Source: Zanthoxylum bungeanum
Taxonomy: Eukaryota; Streptophyta; Magnoliopsida; Sapindales; Rutaceae
Assembly: GCA_019454045.1 (NCBI GenBank)
Contig: SKCR01017980.1
Span: forward strand, 98,641 to 162,640
Direction of reading: 5' to 3'
Length of the DNA stretch: 64,000 nt
Shown in pieces: positions 12,905 through 25,073 of this stretch. Positions within the stretch are counted from its first letter, which is position 1; each line of letters starts with the position of its first letter. The translations under genes were made by a program, and so were the position numbers. The notes beneath the pieces were generated by a model that worked only from the letters and a program-made list of their open reading frames with translations, made no database searches and was not told the origin of the DNA.

Positions 12905-13085
12905 CGTGCGACAACAACTGTCACATACCTGTCGCACAAAAAAAACAGGTGTGTGACAGTTGTGCGACATTTGTTGTTGCATTGACTGTCGCATTATTAT
13001 AGAATAACATTCAATGTGATATCAGTTGTCCCAATGTTTGTCGCACAGTGTGTGCGATAGATTGAATCGTACAGATTGACAGTTT
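12905..13085. repeat. Cluster of TGTCGCACA/TGTGCGACA words with a 19-bp inverted repeat
   Basis: The word TGTCGCAC or its reverse occurs repeatedly in both orientations. Arms 12914-12932 and 12945-12963 are complementary with one mismatch, giving a hairpin with a 12-base loop. It lies inside the left TIR of the Mutator-like element. Confidence 0.65.
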
Positions 13086-13329
13086 CTTTTATTTTATTAT
13101 GACATGTCATATTACTAATTTTTAGATATGTCGGCACACTCATGGGCTTTGACTATACCAGTAGAGGATCGTTTACGAGGTCGGGTTGTTGGGGTTGGTG
13201 CTCAGAGCGCCAATCCGTACCGTATTTATGTCTGATTTATGAATATGAACATCCCTTTATTCCATAATATTACTTATTTATGGTTGCACCTCTTGTTTTT
13301 ATATACGTATTCGACCTGATTACGATTAG

Positions 13330-15790
13330 ATTGAAACTAAATGTGGTTTAGTGATATGTATATATTAGACAAAGGCCCGATAATATATAATGCAGTACAC
13401 AGTTACAAAGTTGGTTTGTAATTGACATTGGGAAGTGTTACTGCTAAATGTATATTATCAAATATAGTTCCTGGTCAAGATTCACTAACACGGGTCGGTT
13501 AGTCAAATCTGTTAAGACCAGTACATGTCGTATATCGAGACTTGATCCGATGGTTTATCCCAATGAACCATGAGTCTGGGGAGACTCGTATAGACGTGTA
13601 GGTGTTTATAGTGGATAAACCACTGAACGACTCACCGAAGATTCTTAATGAATGGTACACCAACGTCAATAAGAATCTTCTCGGGTTGAGTAGCATAGTG
13701 GTCCTTCGACTTGAGATACCACTGTGGATGTATGAGACATCCTCCACACTTAGATGGCAGTCACGTCACCGATCTATTTAGATCAGACCTCCGCCTGTTC
13801 GTTGGGTGTGGATCGATCCTCAGGATATCCTGTGTGTGTCAAGATAGGATCCGTCATTTCTTTGTACAGAGCATAGGTAGTCCATATATAATTAGCAGTC
13901 TGTTAAATCTATGGCCACGGTATACTTCGGAAGTAAGTTCTGATTGTTATTTAGAGATTGCTAATAGATACGTCGACGAGATAATACCTATAGAGATTTG
14001 ACGTTTACATCTATATCTCTGTGATTATCTGGATACTTGTGACAGATGGATTATACGTATGCAATGACCTCGACCTGTATGATTCAGCGAGTTTATCTGT
14101 GGTCGTCATAATTTACGGGTGGATAAATTATGTACACGAAATTGGATTTTGTGACGGATATACCTGAATCTAGAGAGTCTCACTAATGAAATATACTCGT
14201 AGAGCACAAGGGCAACTTTTATGAATAATGATGATTATTTATAAATCGTTTAAACGTTAAATGAAAAATACATGCGAACGGGCCGAACCGTCATTTCCTA
14301 ATTAATGTGTATTTGTATTTAATATGTGATATTATTAAATACACATTAATAAATTGTCAAATAAAGGTATTTGACATATATCATTGATATATGTATTTGA
14401 GATATTTAAAGTAAATATAATACATATATTTGAGATATTTGTATTTAATTAATTATTTAATTATTTAATTGTTAAATGATTAATATAATTAAAATATAAA
14501 TATCTTACCAAATGATAAAGTTAGGAAATGATTATAAGTGTTTATTGTTGACTTTAAAGTAAAGGAAATGGTAGTCAAATTGGATTGACTTCTTTGATAT
14601 TTGTTTAAAGTGTTTAAAATTGAATATCATTTTTCTTTATTTTTTTGTCAAATTTTCGGCCATGACCCTAATTGAATATAATGGTTATATTTTTCATGTT
14701 GCCATTGTTGACTAAGTTGAAATTGTCATTAAAATGTAATGATCATTTTATCAACTTGGCAAATGAAATTCAAATGAAATGAAACTAATGTAACTTGTAT
14801 TTGTTTTAGGCCAAATTCGGCCAAGGCTTACATTTGGGCAAGTATATATTGTTTCATTTAATTTTAGGGTTTAAGGAACCTATTCACTTTATCAAAACTC
14901 CATTAAAACAAGGCAAAGAAGGTAGAGAGAAAAGGAAAGAAAAACAAGGAAAAGCTTGGAATTTAGTAAGTATTTCCAACATTCCATTAGAGAGTAATTT
15001 GTTCCTCTTGTTGTGGGCAACATCTTGTGATGTTCTTGAGTTTTTCTATTCTTTATTCTTTGTACTTTTGATGGATAAAAGTTTGATGAAGGTGATATGC
15101 ATGTATGATGTTGGAAGTTTATTACTAGTGTAGTAATAAGCATTCTTTTAAGGTTTTAGAACCTTGTTGCCATTCTAGAGTTATTGATCCACTCTTAAAT
15201 GACCTAGAATTGTTCTAGAGTTGTTTCATTGTGTTGAGACTTGATTTGGATGGAAGAAACATGATTGAAGTATTGGATTTAACCAATTTGGTCTAATTTG
15301 TCCAATTTGAAGAAATTGAAAAATTAGGGTTTAAGACCACATCCAAATTTGGGGATTTTCATTTATGTGGTTTATTAGGATGTGTATATGATGCATATAA
15401 AGTTTCATGTTGATTGTATTTCATTTGGATGTGTCTTGAAGCATGGAAGTGCAAAATGCACAAAATGGAGCTTAATGAAGCTCTCGGCCAAATGGGTCAT
15501 TTTGGGGATTTATGTTGCTCTTGGTGTTTTGATATTTTGAACATGCTAAGTTCATCTTAGAAATGATTTAGAATCATTCAAAATTGATTTGATCAATTTC
15601 GGACTAAAATGAACAAAATACCAAGTGTAAGGGCAATTCGGTAAATTCACATAAATTTGATTTATTGAATTTTATTTCATAATTTTATTATTGGGTAATT
15701 AAATAAATATGTTTATTTAATTAATCCGAGAAAAAGTTTTGAAATCGGAAAATTTGATTTTCCGTGTTTCCGCTGCGTTACCGATATTCC
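13330..15790. other. Probable LTR-like insertion or other non-coding repeat inside the MULE
   Basis: About 2.4 kb with no supported gene. The second half has retroelement-LTR texture: AT-rich spacer (14.2-14.8 kb), a ggtttaag/caaggaaaag leader-like block (14.86-14.97 kb) and tttccgctgcgttaccg near 15765, a motif often found close to plant LTR ends. A TATA-like ctataaaaccc follows at ~15795. Neither termini nor a TSD could be fixed, so a solo LTR is only a suggestion. The ORFs at 14834-15133 and 14892-15143 overlap on opposite strands and are not supported. Confidence 0.4.
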
Positions 15791-15849
15791 CCCTATAAAA
15801 CCCCTACACGGGTAACAAACATGACGAAAATATGAAAAGTTTTTGATAT

Positions 15850-16384
15850 CCTATTGAGAAATTTGACCGAGACACAACTACAAATGTTCAAGGAATCAAT
15901 TTTTGGATATTTTCTTGACATGGATTTGGAGTTTAGCGGAATGATAATGCACAATGTGCTAATCAACAAAGTAATTCAATTTGAAGATGATGAAAAAAAT
16001 CAAATCTGGTTTTCGGGTTGGAGATGAGTTCACTCGAGTTTTGATCCGTGAGTAGGCTTTAGTAACTGGTTTTCAGTGTGGTGTAGATTCTAGAAGTGTC
16101 TGCAAGGGTTACAACATGCATGATTGATATTTTCCTCGTTGGTCTAGAGCCAAGTTGCGAGATGTGGATGTGATGATCGAGCAGTTGAACTTCTCGTCAA
16201 TACCGGATGAAGATGTGTTGATGATATATTTATATTATTTTACCGATAGGGTATTGATGGGTGACTGAAGGATAGACCAACTGATTATGGCCTGATGAAA
16301 TTTATGACGATGTTGATCTTTTTTTGGGTTGTTAATGGGGAAGAATGCCTTGAAATGTTATATATGCTGAATGCAAGTGAATAT
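15850..16384 (+). pseudogene. DUF1985 domain pseudogene, 5' portion (transposon-encoded)
   Basis: Reads LLRNLTETQLQMFKESIFG then FLDMDLEFSG, and after a frame change FRVGDEFTRVLIRE, an F-x-CG-type stretch, a KLRDVDVMIEQLNF block and DEDVLMIYLYYFTDRVLMGD. This order matches DUF1985, which precedes Ulp1-like protease regions in plant MULE-borne genes. Stops and at least two frame changes show it is dead. It is cut at 16384 by the gypsy element and resumes at 27875. Confidence 0.65.
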
Positions 16385-17083
16385 TGTGGATGCTGGTTTT
16401 CGCCCGAGGTTCACAATCAAATTTGTAGGTTGGGGGCACTAGCGATCCTGCAAGACAAAGTAGAATGAGCGGGAGTAAACTGTCCACCGGTGTGGTGGGT
16501 GCCGAGGCACTCCGACGCTCAAGTCAGTAGTATGAAATGAGCAATAAATAAGTAAAATGTGAAAGCAAGGTTCATTATTACCTTATCTTTCTTTTGGGTG
16601 GCCGTGAAGGCGGTGATAAGTGTTTAGGAATGAGGAATTCTGAGAGAGAATAGAGGCTTGTATGAGAGTAAAGAAGCTTAACTTATAGAACTCTCCGTTA
16701 ACTTATCTTTTTTAGCTTGAATCATGCTTCCATTTATAAGCCAAGAAATATGCCTTCTTAGTTGGCAGACGAAGGTAAGTCCCACAACGTGATCAAGATA
16801 TAATTAATTAGTGATCAAAAATCTCATCATGTGGTGAATACATATCCCGTTTAGTAAAAGAGAGAAATAATTGGTAGTGACTTGATGTATGTTTATATTC
16901 TGTTTATTGGTTTGGCTTTGTGTGTGTAGCCTTATATACAAATAGTATAAGGTTTTGGGTTTTGCTTTGGGCTTTCCAGAATAGTGTTAAACTCTCTAAG
17001 CTGGGCCTCAGTCTATGGGTTTCATTGGTACTTGGGTCCGGATAAAAGACGGATTTGCCCCTGGCCTAATTCTGGTCCGCACA
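16385..17083 (-). repeat. 3' LTR of the Tat-type gypsy element
   Basis: 699 bp with TGTGGATG...CCGCACA ends on the plus strand. It is collinear with 27174-27874. Confidence 0.93.
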
Positions 17084-17479
17084 GTTTGTCCCATACTCTC
17101 TAAGTCGAAAAGTCCTTTGTTTTAGAGAGTAAAAAATGTAAGAGCATTTGCATAGCAGTAAACAGTACCTTATGTCGTCTGTTGTCAATATACGATTCAT
17201 CATGGTTGTCAAAGTTTCTTATATGGTTCATGAATTTGGTCCGACATGATTCCATATTAGTCATCTGGTAGACTAAACTTAGAGAAGATTTTGGAGCACA
17301 TGACTTGTGTCGTCTGGATCAAGAGTAGTCCATGTCTTCTTTTTGATTCGACAAAAGTATATAAAGGATGTCCCTTGTTGATTGAAAGCATATGAAAGTT
17401 CGATTTACTTCATTCGACATTGTCGTATGAAGCGTAGGAGAATCAACCAAATGACTCGATGTGAGTCTATGGGGGATGT
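17084..17479. other. 3' region of the gypsy element next to its 3' LTR
   Basis: No ORF of note. The minus strand has a weak purine stretch (gagagtatgggacaaac) immediately before the 3' LTR that could be the polypurine tract. Diverged copies of the neighbouring tandem repeat are visible from about 17360. Confidence 0.5.
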
Positions 17480-18515
17480 CCACAGTCGACTGAAAGTGAT
17501 GAAATTTCAGTATTTATTTTTTATTCGACAATAATCGTATGAAACAAAATAGGTTCCTTTAGTCGAATGACTCGAAGTGAGTCTAAGGGGGATGTCCCCA
17601 GTCGACTGAACCAACCAAAAGTTCTAGAGTTTATTACACATGACAAGTGTCGACTGGACGAAGGAAGTCTAGCTTTTTAACTTGACTCGACATGAGTCTT
17701 ATGGGGGAAGTCTCCGGTCGACTGAACCAGACAAAGGTTCAGGAGTCCATTCCATACGACAAGTGTCGACTGGAGAAAGGAAGTCCAGCTTCCCTACTTG
17801 ACTCGACATGAGTCTTATGAGGGATGTCCCTGGTCGACTGAACCAGACAAATGTTCAGGATTCATTCCATACGACAAGTGTCGACTGGAGAAAGGAAGTC
17901 CAGCTTCCCTACTTGACTTGACATGAGTCTTATGGGGGATGTCCCCGGTCGACTGAACCAGACAGAGGTTCAGGAGTTCATTCCATACGACAAGTGTCGA
18001 CTGGAGAAAGGAAGTCCAGCTTCCCTATTTGACTCGACATGAGTGTTATGGGGGATGTCCCCGGTGGACTGAACCAGACAAAAGGTTCATTAGTCCATTC
18101 CATACGACAAGTGTCGACTGGAGAAAGGAAGTCCAGCTTCCCTACTTGACTCGACATGAGTCTTATGGGGGATGTCCCCGGTCGACTGAACCAGACAAAG
18201 GTTCATGAGTCCATTCCATACGACAAGTGTCGACTGGAGAAAGGAAGTCCAGCTTCCCTACTTGACTCGACATGAGTCTTATGGGGATGTCCCCGGTCGA
18301 CTGAACCAGACAAAGGTTCAGGAGTCCATTCCATATGACAAGTGTCGACTGGAGAGAGGAAGTCCAGCTTCCCTACTTGACTCGACATGAGTCTTATGGG
18401 GATGTCCCCGGTCGACTGAACCAGACAAAGGTTCAGGAGTCCATTCCATACGACAAGTGTCGATTGGAGAAAGGAAGTCCAGCTTCCCTACTTGACTCGA
18501 CATGTTGAGTCGAAA
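17480..18515. repeat. Tandem array, ~115-bp unit, about eight copies
   Basis: The block gtcgactgaaccagacaaag recurs near 17718, 17833, 17947, 18064, 18181, 18297 and 18412, with an older copy near 17597. Each unit continues with ccatacgacaagtgtcgact, gaaaggaagtccagc and gactcgacatgagtcttatg. Spacing is 114-117 bp and the central copies are nearly identical. It lies between the antisense gene and the 3' LTR of the gypsy element. ORFs here on both strands (18203-18608) are repeat read-through. Confidence 0.93.
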
Positions 18516-19047
18516 AATAACTGCTTCCACTGGTGCCCTATTAATTTCGTGTCGAATGCTTGGTCCGAATATAAGTTGTGTCGAAGTCTTGTATCTAAAG
18601 TTATGCAATTTCCATAAATGTCGTGTGGAAATGCCATAACAACGGTACTTAAATTTCCTTAGGTACTAAGTCGAATGGCGAGTAGATATTGAGCCAAGCC
18701 TTGCATATATGTTTTGTCGAATCAAAATTACAAAGGTAATGATCTTACGCTTGATGTGGTGTCGAGTGATTAAGAAGCTTGTTTAATGGGTTGCTTAGAT
18801 GTTGAATTGATATAACCTCTGAATTGATTTGGTGTCACATGATAACATTACAAATATTTAGATTTCTGATGTTGTCGTGTCAAATGAGGAAGGCTCTGGT
18901 GAAAACATTTTGTTGCGAGTGAATACCATCTGATTATGAAGCCTGATTGTAATTCTTTAATCCATTCGACGATACATGTTTGAAGGATTCTTGAACTTCC
19001 ACGTGTCATCAAATGCAATTAGACCTAATGTGAAAAACGAGGCATCG

Positions 19048-19087
19048 TTTTGGCGGGAAAATTAGCGCCAAAATGGTGAGTATAAGA
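19048..19087 (+). promoter_or_regulatory. Putative antisense-gene promoter with two E2F-type sites and a TATA-like box
   Basis: TTTTGGCGGGAAA (19048-19060) contains the E2F consensus TTTCCCGCC on the minus strand. GCGCCAAA (19065-19072) is TTTGGCGC on the minus strand. The two halves are arranged as TTTTGGCG...CGCCAAAA. TATAAGA follows at 19081-19087. A 5'-UTR intron is plausible downstream (donor TTCAAG/GTACCC near 19168, acceptor ATGTTAG near 19360). The motifs are read directly; their activity is inferred. Confidence 0.5.
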
Positions 19088-19370
19088 ATGGGTTTTGAGT
19101 CTCATTTTTTTCACTCAAGAATTCCCTTCGATTGGCAAGTTTAGGAGAGCTCTCAAGATCTTCAAGGTACCCTTCATATCTTTCTCCGTATTCTTCAATA
19201 TCTTCAAATGTTCTTAGTGTAGATTCAAATTGTTCTTAGTCATTTTAAGTTGTTTGATCTCTCTAGTCGCATGTTGTTTGGAGGAATTTTGTTTGTGAAG
19301 TTGAGTGAGTTTGATCTTTAGGAAACTTATCTCCTTGGAATTATTTGTTTGTATGTTAGTCTAGAGAAAT

Positions 19371-21567
19371 ATGTCGAGTGGAGAGTCCTTAGAGAGCTTA
19401 GGAGTCCAAATAGACAAATATGCAGAAGTATCGTCGAGTGGGTCGAGTGAAGATAAATCTCTCAGGGACAGGTCGCGTCAACTGCTTTCTGAGGGAGGGC
19501 CTGTTACTGTGTTGTCGCGTGAAATTCCCGTGGATGCTATACCTATTAGAACTATAGCAACAGTGGAGAGTCGAGTGGGAGAGTTAGCACTAGTGAGCCA
19601 ACGAACTTGCTGAATAAGAACCCTGCCAGTCGAATGATAGAAAGATCACTGAGGGAAATTAGGTGTAAGTATAGATTCCCAACTTCTGTGGAATTGAAAG
19701 CGCCTTTGCCGACTGAAAGAATCGATTACATTATCCCTGGATGGATTGGGTTTTATGTACGACCATTTGCAGATGGACTCAGATTCCCTATTCCGAGGTT
19801 AGCTTGGGAAGTTCTGGATCATTTTGGGATTGCTCATTCTCAGTTGATGCCAAACGCTTGGAGGATCTTGTTGTCGATTGAATGTTTGGCTTTCGAGCAA
19901 GGAGTATTGTTTGAGGTGAAGGATGTAGTATACACGTATTACCTAAAGGAGCACCTAACTGAGAAAAGGGAGATATACTTTGTATCTTCGTCGAAAGAAT
20001 GAACAATTAGTAATGGGGCTTCCAACAAATGATAGGGGAAATTGGCAATCAGATTATTTCTTTGTGAGAGGTGAGGGTGTATTTGGGTCGGCTGGAATGG
20101 GTCGTATCTCAGAGTATTGGAGTTTGATTAGTGAGTATCATCTCTCTTTACTTATGACATCTCATGAATGTGATTGTTGTATGAAATTAACACGTTGATT
20201 GTTTTGTTTCACAGGTCCGTTTCGAAACAGATTGTTCGACAGAACCCCCCAGATCATATCTAATACTAAAGCTCTTCTTGCTCTTCCCGCCGAACAACGA
20301 GATTGGAGAATAGTCTTGGTAGAGAGGAGATTAAGGGCAACTCTAGTTTGGAAGGAAATCTTCGAATCAGAAGGTATATCTACCCCTTTGGCACTTTGTA
20401 AACACGTATTGGAAGTCATCTACTGTACTTGGTCGATTCGAGCATTGTACGGAAATGTATTATTTATAAAGCCCTTAACTCCAAAGGAAATTTTATGCGC
20501 AGTGGATATAATGTCAGGACCCGTTAAGGTATCATCTATTGATGAATTGAAAAGCCGTAAGAAGGCAAGGAAGCTTAAGATTAAGGAGCCAGAGGTGGAG
20601 GTTCCTGAACTACAACAGGCTGTGTCGACTGGAACTCCCAAGATTAAAGGGCAGTCGACTGAAATTATTGTCAAAGGGGGAAAAAGGAAAGCGGTTGAAA
20701 TTGAGGACATTGACAATATAATTGTCAAGATTCCATCAGGGTCGACTGCAATTTCTGACCCATCAAGCCTTGACCCTTTTATCAAGAAGCTTCTGTTGGA
20801 GGAGGATGAGCAAAGACTATCCAAGATTGGCCCCGTCGAGACAATGAAGAAGGCCGCGGCTCTAACTTACCAAGTAAGAAAATAACTAAATTTTTTTATT
20901 ACAATTGTAGAATGGATTCTAATCGAATGCTCTTCTCAGGCAATGGAGTGTAACTTATTCATGCAGCATTTGTCGAATCAAATCTCAGGAAGGAAGCAGA
21001 GAGAAATGGAAAAGTCGGTTGCAGCAATGAAAAAAGATGGCCCAAATGAAGTCGTTTGAGAAAAAGAATGAAGAATTGGAAAATGAGTTGAAGGAGGTGA
21101 ATGATACTCTTAAAATGGAGAGGGAAACTTCTGAGGTTACAATTGAAGGTTATAAGGATGCATTTGACAATGTGACGAAGGAGAATGGTGAGTTAATTGA
21201 GCAACTTGAAGGGATTTCTCTTGAATCCATGATGAAAGAACGAAGTAATCTGATGAAGGAATTCCTTGAAGGGAATACCATCGCATGGGAACCAGAGAAA
21301 TGGATTCGAGAGTATGATCGACTATTGGCAGGAATTTCTTCTTCCAATGAAGGTGATGTGGAAGAGAAGGGTGAAGAAGTCGACTCCAAAGTGGCCGAGA
21401 AAGAAATTACTGACGCCAAGGAAGCGGCTGGAGTTCAAGAGATGGACAAGAAGAATGAAGAAGTTAGTCGAATGGAGGTTGAGCCGGCTGGACAAGTTCA
21501 AGAAATTCCTGCGTCTGAAGTTGCTGCTGCTGAATGTACTCCGGAAGGAGCTGCTCCGGAAATTTGA
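19371..21567 (+). pseudogene. Antisense spliced ORF of the gypsy element, Transposase_28 type with coiled-coil tail
   Basis: Runs opposite to gag-pol. The ATG at 19371 (MSSGESLESLG) opens an N-terminal segment. After a frame change near 19607 comes LRFPIPRLAWEVLDHFG...HSQLMPNAWRIL, matching Pfam Transposase_28 (putative gypsy-type transposon domain, named from memory). Another frame change near 19990 leads to NWQSDYFFVRGEG. Intron 20131-20214 splices in frame into SPFRNRLFDRT. Intron 20874-20939 splices in frame into AMECNLFMQHLS. A one-base frame change in an A run near 21030 precedes a Glu/Lys-rich coiled coil (21037-21567). Such antisense ORFs are known in Tat-lineage elements; their role is unknown. 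This copy has three frame breaks. Confidence 0.75.
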
Positions 21568-21826
21568 ACTACTTGTAATTTTTTTCGTTATCGCCTTTTG
21601 TTGAACAATCTAATGGCTTACTGATATTTTGGGATATATTTCAAACGAGTCTTGTTATTATGTCGAATCGCAATACACAAAGTAGTAATCTACTTTAATC
21701 CTTCAAATTTAAATAAAAGCACGCATATATTACCGGTAAAATCGCTTAAGGTGAATCGCATTCCAACTGTTGTGAATTTGTCTCCCCTCTGTCGTTTGTA
21801 ATCTGTAGGCTCCATGTCCAACACTC
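21568..21826. other. Overlap zone between antisense gene end and pol end
   Basis: Convergent 3' ends of the plus antisense gene (stop ~21567) and the minus pol (stop ~21827). The short 260-bp gap holds no other feature. Confidence 0.6.
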
Positions 21827-24800
21827 TTATGATGACGTATGGCCCTTCCCAATTTGGCCCCAACTTACCATCTCCAATTTCTTTTGTATTTTGAAAAACT
21901 CTTCGTAGTACCCAATCCCCTTCCTTGAATGTTCTGCTTCTTTGACATTTTTGTTGAAGTATCTGGTCATTCTTTGTCGATGTGCTGCTAGTCGAACGGA
22001 TGCACGATCTCTCAATTCATCAATTGTCTCCAGGTTCAAATTCATAAGTTGTTGATTCGCATCATCACTGAGCCATTGGTAGCGGGGAGACGACATGCTT
22101 TCTTCAGTTGGTATCACCGCTCTGTTCCAAATGCCAGAGAGAAATGAGTTTCTCCTGTTGAGGAACGGATAGTCGTCCTATAGGACACAAGACTCCAGGA
22201 AGTTCATCCGCCCAGGCTCCTTTTGCTTTTTCTAACCTTTTCTTTAAAGTGTTTAAAATTGTCTTGTTGGAAGACTCGGCTTGACCATTAGCTTGTGGGA
22301 AGCGAGGGGTTGAAAAACTTAATTTGATCCCCCAATTTTTGCAGAAGTCTTGGAAATGATTGCTGATAAATTGTGAGCCATTATCAGTCACAATCTCTTT
22401 GGGAATCGAATCGACAATGATGAAACTTCTTTATCTCTCGTATCTTGGCAAAAGAGTCTGCCTCAATCCACTTCGAAAAGTAATCTGTTAAAACCAGCAT
22501 GTAGACTCGTTGTCCCGGAGCGGTTGGGAGTTTGCCTACAATGTCCATTCCCCATTTCATGAATGGCCATGGGGATATGATGTTTAGCTTTTCAGGAGGA
22601 AGATGTGAAACTGGGGCGAACTTCTGGCACTTCTCGCATTTCTTCGTGTAATTCGCCGAGTCAGCTCTCATGGTAGGCCAATAGTACCCTGTCGAATGGG
22701 CTCGAAGTGCAAGACTACGTCCTCCTGAATGATTTCCACATTCCCCTTCATGTAGCTCTGACAAGACATGCTGGGCTTGTGCATGAGAAAGACACTTCAA
22801 GTAGGGTCCTGTGAACGACCTTTTCAACAACTGTCCGTCGAACAAGGTGAACTTTGCGGCCTGCCTTTGAATTCTTCTTGCTTCAGTTTTATCTTCTGGA
22901 AGTAGCCCATCTTGCAGATACTTCACAAGTGGTGTCATCCATGAGTCGTCTGGAGTGATGGAGTTTACTTCCTTGTCCTCCTTCCAAATTGCTGGCCAGT
23001 TCAAGTATACTACAGGAATAGACTGAGGTATGTCCTCGTGCATTGTTGATCCAAGAGTAGCCAACGCATCCGCTTGAGAATTCTCCCTCCTTGGGACTTG
23101 AATTATCGTTAGTTCTTGTAATGTCGACTGGATTTCTTTCACCTTTTGCAAGTAGGATGCCATTTGAGGGTCTCGTGCCTGATATGAACCTTGGAATTGG
23201 TTGACAATCAATTGTGAATCCGATTTTACTTCGATCTTCTTTGCTCCAAGTTCGCAGGCCAAGCTGAGACCTGCTATCAATGCCTCATACTCTGCCTCAT
23301 TGTTTGTAACCCTGAAACCACATTTGATCGTTTGTCGTAGTATATCACCGTCAGGTGAAGTAATTACAACCCCAAGACCGCATCCTTTCTTATTACTGGA
23401 ACCGTCTACTGAAAGCTTCCAAGATGGTATGTCATGGATATAATTTACCTCTATATCTGTAGTAATATTTCTGCTGGGACCGAAATCTGTAACAAAATCA
23501 GCTAAAGCTTGAGACTTGATTGATGTTCTTGGTTGATAAGTGAAGTCGTGTTCTCCCAGCTCCACTGCCCATTTTTTTAATCTTCCAGACAATTCCAGCT
23601 TGTGCAGAATGCTCCTCAGAGGATATGTTGAATAAACTGTGATTGGATGGCCTTGAAAGTAGGGTCGTAGCTTATTTGCTGCCATTACTAAAGCCAATAC
23701 TAGTTTTTCCATTTGTGAATAACGCGATTCTGCATCAAGTAATGCCTTGCTCACATAGTAGATTGGGAGTTGTATCCCATTCTCTTCTATGATCAAGACA
23801 TCACTCACAGCTTGTTCCGAGACTCCCAAGTATAGAAAAAGCCTTTCACTGTCGAGTGGCTTCGACAACAAAGGGGGAGTTGTCAAATATCGCTTGAGTT
23901 CTTTTAGAGCTTCTTCGCAGGCTGGAGTCCATTCAAAAGTTTTTGCTTTTTTAATTGCTGAGAAGAACAAAAAACTCTTGTCTGTTGACTTGGCGATGAA
24001 TCTGTTTAAAGCTGCAATTCTCCCGGCTAGTCGCATGACATCTTTCGGGCTGGTAGGAGAGGGGATTTCTAGAATGGATTTGATTTGGTCTGGATTTGCT
24101 TCTATACCTCGTCGTGTGACAATATATCCCAAGAATTTCCCTGAAGCGACTCCAAATGCACATTTAGTCGGGTTTAGCTTCATCCCATACTTGTTCATTA
24201 TGTTGAATGCTTCTGCCAGGTGCTCTAGGTGTTGTTCTGATTTTGAAGACTTCACCAGCATGTCATCTATGTAGACTTCCATTGTTTTCCCAATTTGTTG
24301 AGAGAACATTTTGTTGACCATTCGTTGGTAGGTGGCTCCAGCGTTTTTGAGGCCGAAAGGCATCACCTTGTAACAAAAAATTCCTCTATTGGTGACAAAA
24401 GCAGTCTTCTCTTGATCATCTGGATGCATGAGGATTTGATTGTAGCCAGAATACGCGTCCATGAAACTCAACAATTCATGTCCGTCCGGCTGTAGCATCA
24501 ACCAATGAATCTATGTGAGGTAGTGGGAACGAGTCCTTTGGGCAAGCTTTGTTTATGTCTGTGAAATCAATACAGACTCGCCATTTTCCATTCTTCTTTC
24601 GCACCACTACCACATTGGATAGCCACTCCGGGAATTGGACTTCTTTGATGGCACCATTCTGGAGTAATTTTTGAACTTCTTCATCGATAATTTGATTCCT
24701 CTCTCGGGGGCAATTTTCTCCTCTTTTGTCTGACAGGAAGGTAGTCTGGATCCACATGGAGCTGATGAGTAATCAATCCAGGGTCGATCCCAGTCATATC

Positions 24801-25049
24801 TTTGTGCGACCATGCGAATTGGCTGTGTCTTTTTTGTAAAAAATCAACCAAGTCTTCTCGTAGCTTGGGATCCAAGTTTGCTCCTACTTGCGTCTTGTGA
24901 TCTGCACGTTCAGAATGAATTTGGACCTCATCAAGTTCTTCAATACTTGGGAGTGTCGGCTCCAAAGAATGAGGTCCGTTCTGTAGTTGTTGTGCGGAAT
25001 GAATTTTGGCTTTCAATGTCGTCTGGTAGCATCCTCTTGAAGCGGCCAT
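21827..25049 (-). pseudogene. Gypsy pol: RT, two RNase H domains and integrase
   Basis: Five overlapping open segments (24681-25049, 24476-24757, 22384-24501, 22104-22391, 21827-22117) give one pol with frame changes near 24.70, 24.49, 22.39 and 22.11 kb. The central segment is open for 705 codons. RT has WRVCIDFTDINKACP, FMDAYSGYNQI and YIDDMLVKS. The first RNase H follows (ESRYSQMEKLVLAL). A second RNase H has LSVDGSSNKKGCGLG, NNEAEYEALIAGL and KSDSQLIVNQ. Integrase shows a His/Cys finger (HSGGRS...CEKCQKF) and a core with [17 protein letters not shown] and QANGQAES, so D, D and E are all present. As annotated it is not a single functional frame. Confidence 0.9.
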
Positions 25050-25073
25050 GTCTATTTTTATCTCCTGAATCCC

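Noticed and set aside
13499..15143. ORFs at 13499-13747, 13711-14001, 14834-15133 and 14892-15143
   Set aside because: Short, overlapping or on opposite strands, with no domain. They lie in probable LTR-type DNA.
18203..18608. Three ORFs on both strands over the tandem array
   Set aside because: They repeat the same residues and come from read-through of the 115-bp unit. No domain or start context supports them.
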